Source: Mucilaginibacter sp. OK098
GTDB lineage: Bacteria; Bacteroidota; Bacteroidia; Sphingobacteriales; Sphingobacteriaceae
Direction: 5' to 3'
Assembly (NCBI RefSeq): GCF_900142915.1
Contig: NZ_FRCM01000004.1
Coordinates: 469,641 to 533,640 of the forward strand
DNA: 64,000 nucleotides
Shown here piece after piece: positions 17,711 to 26,018 of the stretch; position 1 is the first letter of the stretch, and every line of letters begins with the position of its first letter. The notes under the pieces were generated by a model, which saw only the letters and a program-made list of their open reading frames with translations, had not been told where the DNA came from and made no database searches. The position numbers and the translations under genes are program-made.

Positions 17711-17797
17711 CGGCAAAAAAACGATCATGAAAAATGGTTGATGGGTGTGCCGATTGGTGAGGAGATCAATTCAGAACTGAACCCGACGCTTTTATAA
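17711..17797 (+). pseudogene. Duplicate 3' end of the phytanoyl-CoA-dioxygenase gene
   Basis: The 87 bp encode 28 residues plus stop that repeat the dioxygenase C-terminus (QKNDHEKWLMGVPIGEEINS), with two substitutions after that, a different first residue and a different stop codon. Base differences in the shared part are largely silent. The offset to the intact copy at 16941-17027 is exactly 770 bp. No start or upstream coding part is attached, so this is a fragment left by insertion or recombination around the IS200-like element. Confidence 0.85.
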
Positions 17798-17905
17798 AAA
17801 GAGAGTCAGGAAAGAAAGAGTCAAGAATCAAGAGGATAAGAATCAGGAAATAGATTCTGAACCTTGCTTTCTTGATTCCTGATTCCTAGCTTCTTGATTC
17901 TGTGT

Positions 17906-19510
17906 TCAATTATATCGCCCCTTACGTTGCGGATCTTCAAGAAACCACAACAGGAAGATCTTTTGCTCCGTCCTAACCGAGTGAATGCCGGCCGGTAATG
18001 CTTTTAAATACCGGTCATCGTAATATATAAAATGCTCAAAACCCAGGCTTACATTCTCAAACAGCCTGAAAGTAACACGTGGCTTTAATATACTAATATT
18101 ATTATTGCCGGCCTGGCCAACGTAAGTATGCATTAAGAAATAGTAATATACAAATGATGCACTAGCATACTTGCCAAAGTTAATAGTACTTTCAAATTTG
18201 GCCTCAATACCGTCATTATAAGTATAATCCCGAACCTGTGATGTATCCGGGCCGAATCGGGTACTATTACCCGCTAAAGGCACCAGTGCAAAATGCGCAT
18301 TGGTATAAAGCGATACATCTTTACTTATTGGGTATTTAGTGAACACTCCGCCGCCTAAACCTATTGCGCCTAACTCAAAAGTTTTATTATCCCAATAATC
18401 ATCATACTGAAATGCGCCGTACATTACCGATAGCTTACCTATATTGGTGTTATTTCCAAATAAAATTCCATAGCCTGTTAAATTATCAAGCAGCTTCCTT
18501 CCGGATCCGAAACTAAACTCAGTGCGGAGCCTGAAAAAATCAAATGGTTTGCGGTAAATATCTTCAAAGGGGTTACCATAATCAAGTTGAACATTTAATA
18601 ATATTTCAGTTGGCCCGGTGCCAAAAACTGTACTATTAGCATCATTTATTTTGTGTACCCCTGCAAATAAGGTAACATTAAGGGGTTCCTTCTGGTAAAC
18701 TTCGGTTGTAGTATGTCTGAAAGATTTGCCCTGCAATAAGCGGTTAAGTCCACGTACCGGGTCAATAAGTCCGGCGGTAATTTCACGAAAAACCCTGTTT
18801 GCTCCCCTTGTGCGGTCATCAAGGATGTTTGAGCTAAGCCGATAAAATATTTCACCCAAAAATGCCCCGTTTACCGGCGTATTAATTACATCATTGTATG
18901 ATGGGCGGGTAGTTTCGCCAAAATATTCCCACATTAAACTGCCACCAATTGCAAAAGGAATTGATTGCAGGTAACTGTAGCCCTGGGAACGCGCCGCATT
19001 AAAGTACATAGAGCCGGTGTAAGGGTGACCAATGAAGTTTATCCCAAACCTGTCTGAATCCCACTCCCAGCCTTTTTGAATATTGAACTTCCATGAAGCA
19101 GGGCCTACATGCGAAAAATCTTCGCCAAGGGCCCTGTCTAATGCATTGGTGAATACGTTTATCCCTAAAACTTCAACGGTAGGTTTCCACATTGGATACC
19201 TGGGGTTAAACTTTATATCATCATTTAAAAGATCACCGTATTTATTGCGGAAGGTGGTATCAATGCCAGGATTTTTTTTGGGTTGACCGCCAGTTGAATC
19301 AGACAGGAGTTTTACCTTAACTGCTTTTATGTTTTTCAGTTGTTCCTGGGTAGTGCCCTTACCTGGCTTTATGGTATCAATGGGGGTAACTTTTTGGGCT
19401 AAAACACTTGTTGAGATCAGGAGAAGAACACATAAAGTTTTTATGTTTCTTAGGTTTTTAATTATGCCAGGTTTAATTTTCCTAACAGGTAAAATGTAGA
19501 GTTTTTGCAT
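17906..19510 (-). CDS. DUF3943-domain envelope protein
   Basis: A 534-aa protein with an N-terminal hydrophobic stretch (about residues 23-38, cleavage near VLAQ) and a disordered Lys/Gly/Thr linker. Residues about 100-230 contain the DUF3943 region (WKPTVEVLGINVFTNALDRALGEDF and FNIQKGWEWDSDRFGINFIGHPYTG). The C-terminal half is a run of alternating strands (LDYGNPFEDIYRKPFDFFRL, FRLFENVSLGFEHFIYY), consistent with an outer-membrane barrel. The function of the family is not known. It is transcribed alone, and no partner is evident next to it. Confidence 0.75.
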   Translation of the reverse strand: MQKLYILPVRKIKPGIIKNLRNIKTLCVLLLISTSVLAQKVTPIDTIKPGKGTTQEQLKNIKAVKVKLLSDSTGGQPKKNPGIDTTFRNKYGDLLNDDIKFNPRYPMWKPTVEVLGINVFTNALDRALGEDFSHVGPASWKFNIQKGWEWDSDRFGINFIGHPYTGSMYFNAARSQGYSYLQSIPFAIGGSLMWEYFGETTRPSYNDVINTPVNGAFLGEIFYRLSSNILDDRTRGANRVFREITAGLIDPVRGLNRLLQGKSFRHTTTEVYQKEPLNVTLFAGVHKINDANSTVFGTGPTEILLNVQLDYGNPFEDIYRKPFDFFRLRTEFSFGSGRKLLDNLTGYGILFGNNTNIGKLSVMYGAFQYDDYWDNKTFELGAIGLGGGVFTKYPISKDVSLYTNAHFALVPLAGNSTRFGPDTSQVRDYTYNDGIEAKFESTINFGKYASASFVYYYFLMHTYVGQAGNNNISILKPRVTFRLFENVSLGFEHFIYYDDRYLKALPAGIHSVRTEQKIFLLWFLEDPQRKGRYN

Positions 19511-19685
19511 AATAGGTAGCGTTGATGCTTACAGGCACAACCTTTATTATGCTAAAGTGTTTCATATGTTAACAAATCATTAACATATTGAAATTCAATA
19601 ATTTCTATCGGAGATAAAAAGAACGGGCTTATTCTTAGCTCTGCTATAAATTTTACAGATTAAATGTAATTGAAAATTTAAATTA

Positions 19686-20462
19686 TTAAAAAATGCTTCG
19701 GTTTGCCCCGCCATCAACCTGTATGGTTGTACCACTTATATAAGCGGCCTGCTCAGATGCTAAAAAGGCAACAAGGGCCGCCAATTCTTCGGGTTTACCT
19801 ATGCGGCCGAGGGGAATATTCTTCGCTTTTTCCGCAAGGGCTTGTTCAAGGTCAATACCCTGCGGAATGGTATGTTTCAACCTGTCAGTAAGGATCATGC
19901 CGGGTGCAACATTGTTTACAGTGATGTTGTAAGGACCAAACTCATCGGCCATTAATTTAGCCATGCCTACAACGCCCATCCGCATGCTGGTTGAAAGTAC
20001 CGAACTTGCCAGCACCGCTTTTACCGATCCGCTGATGATATTGATGATACGACCGCTCCCTGTTTTTTGCATATGTGGCAATACAAGCCTGCTGGTGCGC
20101 GCAACGCTGAGCAGGTTAAGCTCAAAAGCCTTTTGCCAGGCATCGTCATCAAAATTTTCGAATTTATTAAATGGCGGGCCTCCGGCATTGTTCAGCAAAA
20201 TATCTATCCGTCCAAATTTGGCAGCAGCCTGTTCAATAAAGTTTTTAATCTCATAGCCGCTGGATACATCAACCGGGATAGCAACAACTTCATTACCTGT
20301 AAGCTTCTGGATCTCAGCAGCAGTTTTAGCCAGTTCTTCCCCATCGCGCGAGCCAATAATAACCTTAGCACCTTCGGCAGATAAGGATGTGGCTATGGCT
20401 TTGCCAAGGCCCTTGCTTGCTGCCAATACTATTGCTACTTTGTTGGTGAGATGTAAATTCAT
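19686..20462 (-). CDS. Atypical SDR-family oxidoreductase lacking YxxxK
   Basis: A 258-aa short-chain dehydrogenase/reductase with a complete Rossmann start (AASKGLGKA, residues about 14-22), the NNAG motif (LLNNAGGPP) and the end signature SGTTIQVDGG. At the place of the Tyr-x-x-x-Lys catalytic pair the sequence reads STSMRMGVVG, so Tyr is Ser and Lys is Arg when aligned to YSASKAGLIG. Known clades with a similar change, in which the motif reads like LSNAARAG, are called SDRs although the catalytic mechanism must differ or activity is lost. Function and substrate are unknown. It is flanked by an MMPL exporter gene on the same strand. Confidence 0.8.
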   Translation of the reverse strand: MNLHLTNKVAIVLAASKGLGKAIATSLSAEGAKVIIGSRDGEELAKTAAEIQKLTGNEVVAIPVDVSSGYEIKNFIEQAAAKFGRIDILLNNAGGPPFNKFENFDDDAWQKAFELNLLSVARTSRLVLPHMQKTGSGRIINIISGSVKAVLASSVLSTSMRMGVVGMAKLMADEFGPYNITVNNVAPGMILTDRLKHTIPQGIDLEQALAEKAKNIPLGRIGKPEELAALVAFLASEQAAYISGTTIQVDGGANRSIF

Positions 20463-20579
20463 TTAGTTGATTAGGTTGATTGTGTTAGATTAAGTTGATT
20501 AGGTTATTTCATTTATAATTGAACAAGTTGGATTAGGTTTTAGTTTTATTCAACTTAATCAACCACTCTCCTAATCAAC
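20463..20579. repeat. Short inverted-repeat spacer with TTGATTAGGTT units
   Basis: The 117-bp gap between the SDR and MMPL genes holds direct copies of TTGATTAGGTTGATT-like units on one side and their complements (AATCAACC, CTAATCAACT) on the other, so it could fold into an imperfect hairpin between two minus-strand genes. Confidence 0.4.
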
Positions 20580-22895
20580 TCAATCAACTTCTTTCTTCTT
20601 CTCCCTCTTCTCTACACTCAATAAAAACGCCGGCAGCAAAGTCAAATTACTGATCATCGAAACCAAAAGCGTTACTGAAAGCAGGATCCCCAATGCTTGT
20701 GTACCGCCAAACGTAGATGCGGCAAAGATACCAAAGCCGAAAAATAGTATGGTGGCAATATAGATCATGCTGATACCAGTTTCGCGGATGGTATCTGAAA
20801 CTATGGTGGAGATGCTTTTTTTAGTACTCTTTAGCTCCTGCCTGTACCGGGTTATAAAGTAAATGGTTTGATCGGACGAGATGCCCATGGCTATACTAAA
20901 AATAAGTATGCTTGATGGCTTTAGCGGAATGCCGAAAAAACCCATAATTCCTGCTGTAATAACCAGCGGGATCAAATTTGGCAGCAGGGATATGGCTATC
21001 ATCTTTATCCCTCTAAACAGCACCCACATTACACCGGCTATTAAAAATATGGCCCATGCAAGGCTTTCGTACAGGTTTTTAACCATGTAATTAGCACCCT
21101 TTATAAATATAATGCTCGACCCGGTTAATTCTACATGATATTTTTTAGGATTGAATATAGAATCAATACCCGGCTGCAGATCGGCCAGCACTGTATTCAT
21201 CTTGCTTGATCCTATGTCAATCATCTCGAAAGTAACCCTTGTAAACCGGCGGGTACTATCAAGGTAACTTTTAAGCATATCACTGCTCTTGCCCGAGTTA
21301 CCTGCATAGCTTAAGATAAAGCCCTGTTCCATTCCACTGGGTAAACGATAATAGGCCGGGTTACCCCCATAAAACGACTGTGTTAAAAATTTCAGTCCCT
21401 GGGTTAATGATAATGAGCGGCTAAATTCAGGTTTAGATGAAATCAGCTTCTCCAGTTTTTCAACCTTACGGATAACCGCATTATTCATCACCCCGTTTTT
21501 GTGTTTAGTATCAATGCTTACTTCCAGTGGTAAAACGCCTTTAAAGTTGGTTTCAAAAAACCTAAGATCTGCCAAAGTATTATTTGATTTGGGCAGATCG
21601 TCAACAACGTAACTGTTCACGTTTATCCTGCTTACACCATAGATGCATACAATTACAAGAACTATGGTTATAGTGTAAATTGTTCTGCGATGATTATGTA
21701 CAACGTAGTCAAGCTGTTTTAAAATTCCCTGTGTAAGCTTACGGTCTTTTATTTTGCTTTGCCTGTCTTTAGGTTTTGGTAAATAACTAAAAATAATGGG
21801 CACCAGGATAATACTTAAGGCAAATGTTACCATAATGCTGGTTGACGCCACCATACCAAACTGGATTAGCAGTTCGCTGTTGGTAAGGCATAGCACAGCA
21901 AACCCAATGGCGGTAGTAACATTGGCAACAAAAGTGGTAATGCCCGCCTTTGCAATTGTGGAATGCAGCGCTTGCATTTTATTACCGGTAAGGGCGTACT
22001 CGTAATAGTAATTATTTAAAATAAACAGGCTGTTTGGGATCCCGATTATTACCACAAGCGACGGCATTATGCCTGTAAGTATGGTAATTTCGTAATGCAT
22101 AAGCACCAAGATCCCCAGGCTAGATGTTACACCAAGCAATACCACCACAACCGGAAAAAATACGGCATAAAACGAGCGGAATATTAAGATAAGGATGCTA
22201 ACGGTAATTAACAACGATAAGCCCAGAAACAGCACAAACTCGTTCTTTATCAGGTCGCCGGCTACTGTGCGGATCAATGGTAAACCAGAATAATGCATTT
22301 GGATCTGGTGTTTCTGTTCAAATTGCTTACCGTACTTTAATATTGTATTTAAAATAGGGACGCGCTTGGGTGTGTTTATAATTTTGCCATCAAAGCTAAT
22401 AGCCATTAAGGTTGATTGCCCGTCATCGCTCAAAACAAGGCCTTTATAAAATGGCAGGGAAAGAAATTTCTGTTTTACACTGTCGGCAGTTTTATCACTT
22501 GCAAGTAAACCGGGAGTTAAAGGTTTTAATACATACTTATGCTGCAGCGTATCCTTTGTAATATCATATACGTTGGCTACCGATATAACACCATTAATGC
22601 CTTTTATTTTTTTAACGTTATTGGCTATAGTATACCAATCGTTATAAACATCCTTATCAAAGATCTTTGGTGATTTAAAGCCAATCACCATGGTATTTGC
22701 ATCCTGCCCGAACATTTTTTTAAACTGCGTGTACCTGATGTAGGCAGAATCAGTTACAGGCAGCACCTTCCCGCCGTTAAAAGTTATGCGCACCTTACTT
22801 GCCTGGTAGCCCATAAAAAGGCTCGACAAAACAATGAGGCCTAATATCAGGAGCCGGTTTTTTAAAATAAGATCAGCAAGCTTTTTCCAGATCAT
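20580..22895 (-). CDS. MMPL/RND-superfamily lipid or hydrophobe exporter
   Basis: A 771-aa protein with an N-terminal transmembrane helix (LLILGLIVLSSLFMGYQ), a periplasmic domain of about 160 residues, five to six helices (LFLGLSLLITVSILILIF, GITTFVANVTTAIGFAVL), a second periplasmic domain and a final helical bundle (SSILIFSIAMGISSDQTIYF). This duplicated layout with SSD-like helices matches MMPL/hopanoid-exporter proteins of the RND superfamily, which move lipids or other hydrophobic molecules using the proton gradient. There is no adaptor or TolC neighbour, as is usual for MMPL proteins. The cargo is unknown. Confidence 0.8.
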   Translation of the reverse strand: MIWKKLADLILKNRLLILGLIVLSSLFMGYQASKVRITFNGGKVLPVTDSAYIRYTQFKKMFGQDANTMVIGFKSPKIFDKDVYNDWYTIANNVKKIKGINGVISVANVYDITKDTLQHKYVLKPLTPGLLASDKTADSVKQKFLSLPFYKGLVLSDDGQSTLMAISFDGKIINTPKRVPILNTILKYGKQFEQKHQIQMHYSGLPLIRTVAGDLIKNEFVLFLGLSLLITVSILILIFRSFYAVFFPVVVVLLGVTSSLGILVLMHYEITILTGIMPSLVVIIGIPNSLFILNNYYYEYALTGNKMQALHSTIAKAGITTFVANVTTAIGFAVLCLTNSELLIQFGMVASTSIMVTFALSIILVPIIFSYLPKPKDRQSKIKDRKLTQGILKQLDYVVHNHRRTIYTITIVLVIVCIYGVSRINVNSYVVDDLPKSNNTLADLRFFETNFKGVLPLEVSIDTKHKNGVMNNAVIRKVEKLEKLISSKPEFSRSLSLTQGLKFLTQSFYGGNPAYYRLPSGMEQGFILSYAGNSGKSSDMLKSYLDSTRRFTRVTFEMIDIGSSKMNTVLADLQPGIDSIFNPKKYHVELTGSSIIFIKGANYMVKNLYESLAWAIFLIAGVMWVLFRGIKMIAISLLPNLIPLVITAGIMGFFGIPLKPSSILIFSIAMGISSDQTIYFITRYRQELKSTKKSISTIVSDTIRETGISMIYIATILFFGFGIFAASTFGGTQALGILLSVTLLVSMISNLTLLPAFLLSVEKREKKKEVD

Positions 22896-22998
22896 TTACA
22901 ATAGAGTATCAGGGGGGCTAAACTACGAAAATAGATCAATCAAGTGATTTGATTAAATGAGATTGTGACAATGTTTTGAAATGTGCAGATTTGTATAA

Positions 22999-23367
22999 AT
23001 GAAAAAACTTATCCGCAGCTTTGGTTATGCATTTAAAGGGGTGGCTTATGCTACCACAAGTCAGCTAAATTTCAGGATTCATTTGTTTGCAACTGCAATT
23101 GCCTTGCTGCTGGGCTATTTTTTACATATAGCAACAAGCGAATGGCAATGGCTGATGCTTTGCATTACCATAGTGCTGGTTACCGAGATCTTTAATACCA
23201 TGATTGAGACACTGGTAGACCTTGTATCCCCCGGTTACAATGAAAAAGCGGGCCGGATAAAGGATATGGCGGCCGGCGCTGTTGTTATTTCCGCAGCATT
23301 TGCCCTTATTACCGGGATCATTATTTTTTTACCAAAGCTATTATTGCTGATAAGCCATGCTGCATAA
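22999..23367 (+). CDS. Diacylglycerol kinase-family membrane protein (DgkA-type)
   Basis: A 122-aa protein with three transmembrane helices (about residues 28-47, 52-70, 93-112) and the DgkA signature EIFNTMIETLVDLV followed by EKAGRIKDMAAGAVV. In Gram-positive relatives this family phosphorylates undecaprenol; in Proteobacteria it phosphorylates diacylglycerol. Bacteroidota copies are uncharacterised, but recycling of undecaprenol for cell-wall synthesis is plausible. The gene overlaps recO by 11 bp, so the two are translationally coupled. Confidence 0.9.
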   Translation: MKKLIRSFGYAFKGVAYATTSQLNFRIHLFATAIALLLGYFLHIATSEWQWLMLCITIVLVTEIFNTMIETLVDLVSPGYNEKAGRIKDMAAGAVVISAAFALITGIIIFLPKLLLLISHAA

Positions 23368-24082
23368 AACCCGCGGCATAGTATTTAAAACTACTGATTA
23401 CGGTGAAAGCAGTGTAATTGTGCAGGTGTTTACAGAAAAGTTCGGACTGCAATCGTACATGGTTAACGGGGCAAAAAAGCCAAAAGCAAAAATAAGCCGC
23501 AACATGCTGCAGCCGCTGCACCTGCTTGATATGATAGTTTATCATAAGGAAACAGGCAATGTGCAACGGATAAAAGAGCTTAAAAACTCCCCTCCTTTGC
23601 TAACCATACCCTATGATGTTATTAAAAGCAGCGTAGCCATGTTTTTAAACGAGGTGCTGTACAAAGCTATCAAGCAGCAATCGGCAGATGAGCAGTTATT
23701 TGATTTTGCATTTAGCGCTATTGAATGGCTGGATAACCAAACCGAAGGGCTTGCTAATTTTCATTTGCTTTTTTTAATAAGGCTTACCCGTTACCTGGGC
23801 TTTTACCCTGACCGTTACCTTGCCGGCGAAGCTGATTATTTTGATTTGAAGAACGGGGTTTTCAGTAAGTATAAGCCCGATACTGTTTTATACCTTTCGC
23901 CACCGCATACGCAAAACTTTACTGTGTTACTGCAATGCACGTTTGAAACCATTGCTGTAGTAAAACTAAGCAATGACGAGCGCCGGTATCTGATTAGTAA
24001 GCTGTTGGAATATTATACCCTGCATATTGAGGGGTTTGGGAATATTAAGTCGCATGAGGTTTTGGAGGAGGTGCTGGGGTGA
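23357..24082 (+). CDS. recO: DNA repair protein RecO
   Basis: A 241-aa RecO: N-terminal OB-fold domain (LHKTRGIVFKTTDYGESSVI, then GLQSYMVNGAKKPKAKISRN) and helical C-terminal domain (LLFLIRLTRYLGFYPD). It loads RecA onto SSB-coated ssDNA with RecR in the RecF pathway. Length and motifs are normal for the family. The start overlaps the preceding kinase gene, so it is second in a two-gene operon; a REP-like palindrome follows 15 bp after the stop. Confidence 0.95.
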   Translation: MLHKTRGIVFKTTDYGESSVIVQVFTEKFGLQSYMVNGAKKPKAKISRNMLQPLHLLDMIVYHKETGNVQRIKELKNSPPLLTIPYDVIKSSVAMFLNEVLYKAIKQQSADEQLFDFAFSAIEWLDNQTEGLANFHLLFLIRLTRYLGFYPDRYLAGEADYFDLKNGVFSKYKPDTVLYLSPPHTQNFTVLLQCTFETIAVVKLSNDERRYLISKLLEYYTLHIEGFGNIKSHEVLEEVLG

Positions 24083-24097
24083 GAAGATTTATCCCGT

Positions 24098-24119
24098 CGG
24101 TTCAAACCCGCTTGAACCG
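24098..24119. repeat. REP-like palindrome of the CGGTTCAA family
   Basis: CGGTTCAA and TTGAACCG are separated by 6 bp. The same core flanks the RAYT gene 1 kb downstream, so this is a solitary member of that REP family between recO and the DUF6934 gene. Confidence 0.6.
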
Positions 24120-24176
24120 GCGGGGGTTTCAAATTCATTTAATTAAGTTTACATTTTAACCACAGATAATTAATCT

Positions 24177-24617
24177 ATGCACTTAGATCGTTACGCGTCT
24201 TTTACAACCGATTATCAGGATTATGAGTTTTATAGCGATGGGCCCAAAGGCCGGGTTAAAAAAACAGTAATGTTCACAAAAGCCCAGGACGATCCACCTA
24301 TTTACAATTTGGCGTTTGGTGATGTAGACCCGCACACTGGCATAGTGAGTGATATTGTAATTACCGATAACAAGGATAGGGACAAGGTATTAGCCACAGT
24401 AGCCAACACTATCCATGCTTTTTGTAATCATTATGGCAACCATTATATATATGCGAGAGGCAGCACCCCAGCAAGAACAAGATTATACCAAATGAGTATT
24501 ACCCGGTTATGGGAAGAACTTAGCATAGATTTTGAGGTGCATGGTGTTATAGATAATATTTCCTATGAGTTTCAAAAAAATGTCAACTATGAGGGATTCT
24601 TGGTAAAGAGGAAATAA
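24177..24617 (+). CDS. DUF6934-family protein
   Basis: A 146-aa soluble protein that begins MHLDRYASFTTDYQDYEFYSDGPKG and continues with mixed strand and helix segments (YNLAFGDVDPHTGIVSDIVITDNKD, then KVLATVANTIHAFCNHYGNHYIYARG, then RLYQMSITRLWEELSIDFEVHGV). I take this to be the DUF6934 family of Bacteroidota, whose function is unknown. Conserved-looking motifs are GSTPARTRLYQM and the GDVD turn. No signal peptide or membrane span is present. Two tandem paralogous 53-aa genes follow at 39- and 41-bp gaps and a terminator closes the group, so the three form one transcript. This context is typical of accessory modules such as toxin-antitoxin or small immunity systems, but no such activity is visible in the sequence. 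Confidence 0.65.
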   Translation: MHLDRYASFTTDYQDYEFYSDGPKGRVKKTVMFTKAQDDPPIYNLAFGDVDPHTGIVSDIVITDNKDRDKVLATVANTIHAFCNHYGNHYIYARGSTPARTRLYQMSITRLWEELSIDFEVHGVIDNISYEFQKNVNYEGFLVKRK

Positions 24618-24656
24618 AGCAGTAAATTTGATAGACAGAATAAATAAATAGTTGTT

Positions 24657-24818
24657 ATGGCTGTAGTTAAGAAAGCAGTAATTGAAAAAGGTTACGGCGA
24701 TGTTATTGTGATAGACAATGTTAAAAGTCACGCTAATGACCCATTTTTTGTAAAAAAAGTGGAAGACGCAAAAAAGGCGTTAAGTAAAATAACTTTACCG
24801 GGGAATAAGAGTAAATAG
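24657..24818 (+). CDS. Small 53-aa protein, copy 1 of a paralogous pair
   Basis: ATG at 24657, stop at 24816-24818; too short for a standard ORF cut-off. The product is basic and helical (MAVVKKAVIEKGYGDVIVID, then HANDPFFVKKVEDAKKALS). It shares VKKAV, DVI, AN-P-FVKK-E-AK and a C-terminal Pro/Lys stretch with the next ORF, about one third identity end to end over equal length, so they are tandem paralogues. It has no signal peptide or span. Its role is unknown; a partner or antitoxin to the DUF6934 protein is a guess from position only. Confidence 0.6.
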   Translation: MAVVKKAVIEKGYGDVIVIDNVKSHANDPFFVKKVEDAKKALSKITLPGNKSK

Positions 24819-24859
24819 CGAACCGGAGGCACAGGCCACGAACAACTGGAGGGATTGAT

Positions 24860-25021
24860 ATGTCTACAGTTAAGAAAGCAGTTCAAGACACTTTGCAACA
24901 AGATGTGATTAGCGATAAGGTGAGAGATTACGCTAACGAGCCTTACTTTGTTAAAAAGGCAGAAAAAGCAAAAGAATTTTTACGCCAACATCCTATACCT
25001 GAGCGCTATCTGAAAAAGTAA
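24860..25021 (+). CDS. Small 53-aa protein, copy 2 of a paralogous pair
   Basis: ATG at 24860, stop at 25019-25021, identical in length to copy 1. It starts MSTVKKAVQDTLQQDVISDK and has the shared YANEPYFVKKAEKAKEFL helix. The 5' gap to copy 1 is 41 bp and a GGAGGG-rich stretch lies just before the start. A perfect terminator follows 20 bp downstream of the stop, so it is the last gene of the transcript. The pair suggests recent duplication followed by divergence. Confidence 0.6.
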   Translation: MSTVKKAVQDTLQQDVISDKVRDYANEPYFVKKAEKAKEFLRQHPIPERYLKK

Positions 25022-25040
25022 ATCAACCAAACATTATACA

Positions 25041-25066
25041 AAGCCGGTGAGATCCGGCTTTTTTTA
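25041..25066 (+). terminator. Rho-independent terminator
   Basis: AAGCCGG and CCGGCTT surround a 6-nt loop and are followed by a run of T. It ends the DUF6934/53-aa protein operon. Confidence 0.85.
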
Positions 25067-25083
25067 TTTAGATCCCTCCCGCC

Positions 25084-25132
25084 GGTTCAAGCGTCCCGCT
25101 TGAACCCAAATGCCGGTCAGCGTCCCGCTGAC
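25084..25132. repeat. REP pair at the downstream side of the RAYT gene
   Basis: Two palindromes: GGTTCAAGCG-TCC-CGCTTGAACC (25084-25106) and GTCAGCG-TCC-CGCTGAC (25116-25132). Both have 3-bp loops and a common AGCGTCCCGCT centre. The second sits two bases from the transposase stop codon. With the pair at 25701-25750 they bracket the gene, the usual REP/RAYT arrangement. Confidence 0.8.
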
Positions 25133-25133
25133 G

Positions 25134-25691
25134 TTACCAAATCACCTTCAGCGGGCTTTCAGGATTCGCACTGCTATACCAGTATTCGTGTGCCGAACCA
25201 ACAAACCCCGCCCGTACCGGGTTTTCGTGAGTATAATCGATTTTTTGTTCGATAACCGCCGGGGTGTAAAGAACAACCGGGTAATTGCCGTTTTGCCAAA
25301 GCTGATGTTTTTCATTTAAAGGGTTGTGCTTACCTGCCCTGTCAAAAGCTTTCAGCATCCAGTCACGCCGGCTTTCCTGTGTGTTGCCGGCTATCATCTT
25401 ATAAAGTTCTTTTGATGTGTAGCTTTTAAAGCGCCCCAATACATCGCCTAATGATCCATCCGTAACATTGGCTACCATGTGGATGTGATTAGTCATGATG
25501 ACATAGGCATAAATATTCAGGTTTGCGTTTTGTTGGCACCATGCAAGGTTTTCAATAATAAAATCACTGTAATAGCGGCGGGTAAATAGGTCTATCCAGT
25601 CTACTACGGTTAAAGTAACGAAGTAAAGCTCGTCGGTTGAGGCGTTGCGTTGCATGGTAATAAATGTGCGGAATATTTTGTGATATTGCAA
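25134..25691 (-). CDS. REP-associated tyrosine transposase (RAYT)
   Basis: A 185-aa Y1-HUH protein with HUH motif NHIHMV (His69, His71) and catalytic Tyr152 in IDYTHENPVRAG, the signature of RAYT proteins. They nick and move single-stranded REP hairpins and are thought to be domesticated. Met13 (MQRNAS) is an alternative start. REP pairs lie immediately on both sides, and the 5' part (residues 1-68) is copied in a 270-bp tandem duplication upstream. Motifs are complete, so the main copy may be functional. Confidence 0.9.
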   Translation of the reverse strand: MQYHKIFRTFITMQRNASTDELYFVTLTVVDWIDLFTRRYYSDFIIENLAWCQQNANLNIYAYVIMTNHIHMVANVTDGSLGDVLGRFKSYTSKELYKMIAGNTQESRRDWMLKAFDRAGKHNPLNEKHQLWQNGNYPVVLYTPAVIEQKIDYTHENPVRAGFVGSAHEYWYSSANPESPLKVIW

Positions 25692-25700
25692 AGGGGTTAA

Positions 25701-25750
25701 TGTAAGCGAGACGCTTACATTGGTTTGGGTTCAAGCGGGACGCTTGAACC
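25701..25750. repeat. REP pair upstream of the RAYT gene
   Basis: TGTAAGCG-AGA-CGCTTACA (25701-25719) and GGTTCAAGCG-GGA-CGCTTGAACC (25728-25750). Same 3-bp-loop design as the downstream pair, with different outer arms, so two REP types alternate. Confidence 0.8.
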
Positions 25751-25758
25751 GGCGGGGG

Positions 25759-25961
25759 TTAGTCATGATGACATAGGCATAAATATTTAGGTTTGCGTTT
25801 TGCTGACACCAGGCAAGGTTTTCAATAATAAAATCACTGTAATAACGACGGGTAAATACGTCTATCCAGTCTACTACCGTTAAGGTCACGAAGTAAAGTT
25901 CGTCGGTTGAGGCGTTGCGTTGCATGGTAATAAATATGTGGAATATTTTCTGATATTGCAA
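25759..25961 (-). pseudogene. Truncated RAYT gene copy
   Basis: Residues 1-68 of the RAYT protein are repeated with few changes (start MQYQKIFHIFITMQRNAS, end NIYAYVIMTN). The frame then runs into the REP sequence at exactly the point where the HUH histidines should follow. The catalytic His and Tyr are missing, so this is not a working transposase. Confidence 0.88.
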
Positions 25962-25970
25962 AGGGGTTAA

Positions 25971-26018
25971 TGTAAGCGGGACGCTTACATTTGTTTGGAT
26001 TCAAGCGGGACGCTTGAA
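25971..26018. repeat. Third REP pair and adjacent 12-G tract
   Basis: TGTAAGCG-GGA-CGCTTACA (25971-25989) and TTCAAGCG-GGA-CGCTTGAA (26000-26018) are the duplicate of the pair at 25701-25750. They are followed at 26024-26035 by 12 consecutive G, a slippage-prone run. Confidence 0.8.

Noticed and set aside
17066..17797. A complete IS200/IS605 element with tnpB and defined ends
   Set aside because: No tnpB is present and the hairpins behind it are multiple REP-like units, so ends cannot be set.
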